From Panaeolus papilionaceus (taxonomy: Eukaryota > Basidiomycota > Agaricomycetes > Agaricales), in NCBI GenBank assembly GCA_015501605.1, contig JADNRZ010000056.1, positions 1-56,639 of the forward strand: 56,639 bases of DNA, in the 5' to 3' direction. The translations under genes and the position numbers were made by a program. A model generated the notes under the pieces. It worked only from the letters and a program-made list of their open reading frames with translations. It had not been told where the DNA came from and searched no databases. Shown here in pieces: positions 56,096 to 56,639 of the stretch; position 1 is the first letter of the stretch, and every line of letters starts with the position of its first letter.

Positions 56096-56639
56096 ATGGC
56101 GACTGCAACTCTCACTCACCCCCCAGGAGGCCGCTCTGCCTCTTCTTCGAGACCTGGAGGGACTGTCCAAGATCGCTCCCAGAGAGGACTCTCCGGACCA
56201 CCTGAAGGAGACCCCAACCCCGGAACCGATGATGAAGGACAAGGCGACCCCGACCCTCCAGGCAACCCCGGTCCCGGCAATGGCCCCCAAGATGACCCAG
56301 CTGCAGAAGCGTTCAAAAACGCCATGAAGAAAGAAGTCAACCTTGGCGCACCTGAGAAGTTTGCAGGAGATCACACAAAGACCAAACATTTCATCACCGA
56401 ATGCCGATCCTATCTCCACATCAACCGACACATCTACAACAATGATGATCTAAAGATTGCCTTCATCCTGTCTTACTTCACTGAAGGACCGAAGGGAGAA
56501 AGAGAGGCGATGGACTGGAAACGATGCTTCCTTGCTGGAAAGTTTGACGATGCCCAAAGGAACAGAACCGCGGTTTCCTATGGAAGGTTCAACGACTTCC
56601 TTAAAAAATTCAATGAAGACTTCGCCCCACGACTTGGAC
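56096..56639 (+). CDS. gag: Gag polyprotein of the second gypsy element, N-terminal part
   Basis: It is open from the ATG at 56096 to the window end (181 codons and one base). A Pro/Gly/Asp-rich N-terminus is followed by a helical capsid-like region with PEKFAGD, FITECRSYL and FNDFLKKFNEDF, typical of Ty3/gypsy Gag proteins of mushrooms. The frame continues upstream without stops to 55514, so a non-AUG start or a spliced leader could extend the protein by up to 194 residues. Zinc knuckle and pol lie beyond the window. Confidence 0.75.
   Translation, partial: MATATLTHPPGGRSASSSRPGGTVQDRSQRGLSGPPEGDPNPGTDDEGQGDPDPPGNPGPGNGPQDDPAAEAFKNAMKKEVNLGAPEKFAGDHTKTKHFITECRSYLHINRHIYNNDDLKIAFILSYFTEGPKGEREAMDWKRCFLAGKFDDAQRNRTAVSYGRFNDFLKKFNEDFAPRLG

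Larger units (their letters stand above)
54842..56639 (+). mobile_element. 5' part of a second LTR retrotransposon (runs off the window)
   Basis: A gag-like frame reaches the window end. Upstream are a TATATAAA (55247-55254), a CA end near 55377 followed by TGGCATTCTTAG (a possible PBS from 55379), and an AT-rich start. The left boundary is uncertain: TGTACAG at 54842 is one candidate and gives an LTR of about 536 bp. The second LTR lies outside, so the ends cannot be confirmed. It is not similar to the first element in LTR or gag N-terminus. Confidence 0.55.

Overview
The window looks like genomic DNA of a mushroom-forming basidiomycete (Agaricomycetes). Signs are intron-dense genes with mostly 49-75 nt introns, a group III (NIK1/Os-1 type) hybrid histidine kinase, a small expanded family of P-loop GTPases, fungal Ty3/gypsy retrotransposons and a pogo-like DNA transposon. 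No organism name can be read from the sequence.

Left part (1 to about 31,010). A divergent module is repeated: a GTPase gene on the minus strand, a shared intergenic region, then the 5' part of a histidine kinase gene on the plus strand. Copy 1 has an apparently intact GTPase (1007-2168) and kinase relic A (3530-5460). Copy 2 has a frameshifted GTPase (6356-7943) and kinase relic B (9546-11700), followed by a second copy of kinase exon 6 (about 12122-12390). A third kinase relic (C) lies at 14465-15160. A third GTPase (17155-29837) is cut by an 11.5 kb Ty3/gypsy retrotransposon at its exon 4/intron 4 border. The kinase upstream region recurs beyond it, near 30,700-31,010.

The retrotransposon (17569-29084) has 866-bp LTRs that read as identical, a CTTC target duplication, a PBS and a PPT. 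Gag, protease and RT-RNaseH-integrase frames are joined by two successive -1 shifts; the first sits on a canonical GGGTTTC site. Between pol and the 3' LTR lies a 3 kb cassette bounded by two copies of the PPT region. It carries two tandem, TATA-bearing, intron-containing genes on the opposite strand, with spliced products of 316 and 309 aa. I recognise neither product. This is the strongest candidate in the window for an undescribed system.

Middle part (31,011-44,200). A repeat-rich patch has nested inverted termini, a long GC-rich hairpin and a small retropepsin-like ORF. After it comes the complete kinase gene (35098-41974, minus; 21 exons, 1420 aa, seven HAMP repeats, HisKA, HATPase and receiver). 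Its upstream region is the same divergent intergenic sequence in inverted orientation, followed by a broken GTPase paralogue (43693-44156).

Right part (44,200 to the end). It holds an inverted copy of the 12.6-13.5 kb repeat, a two-exon hypothetical gene (45328-46507), an intact GTPase (47411-48738), a two-exon hypothetical gene (49561-50223), a complete pogo/Tigger-like transposon with TA duplication (51434-54100), and the 5' end of a second gypsy element whose gag runs off the window.

All splice models were made by eye from GT-AG (or GC-AG) sites and reading frame. Each complete model has a total length divisible by three.
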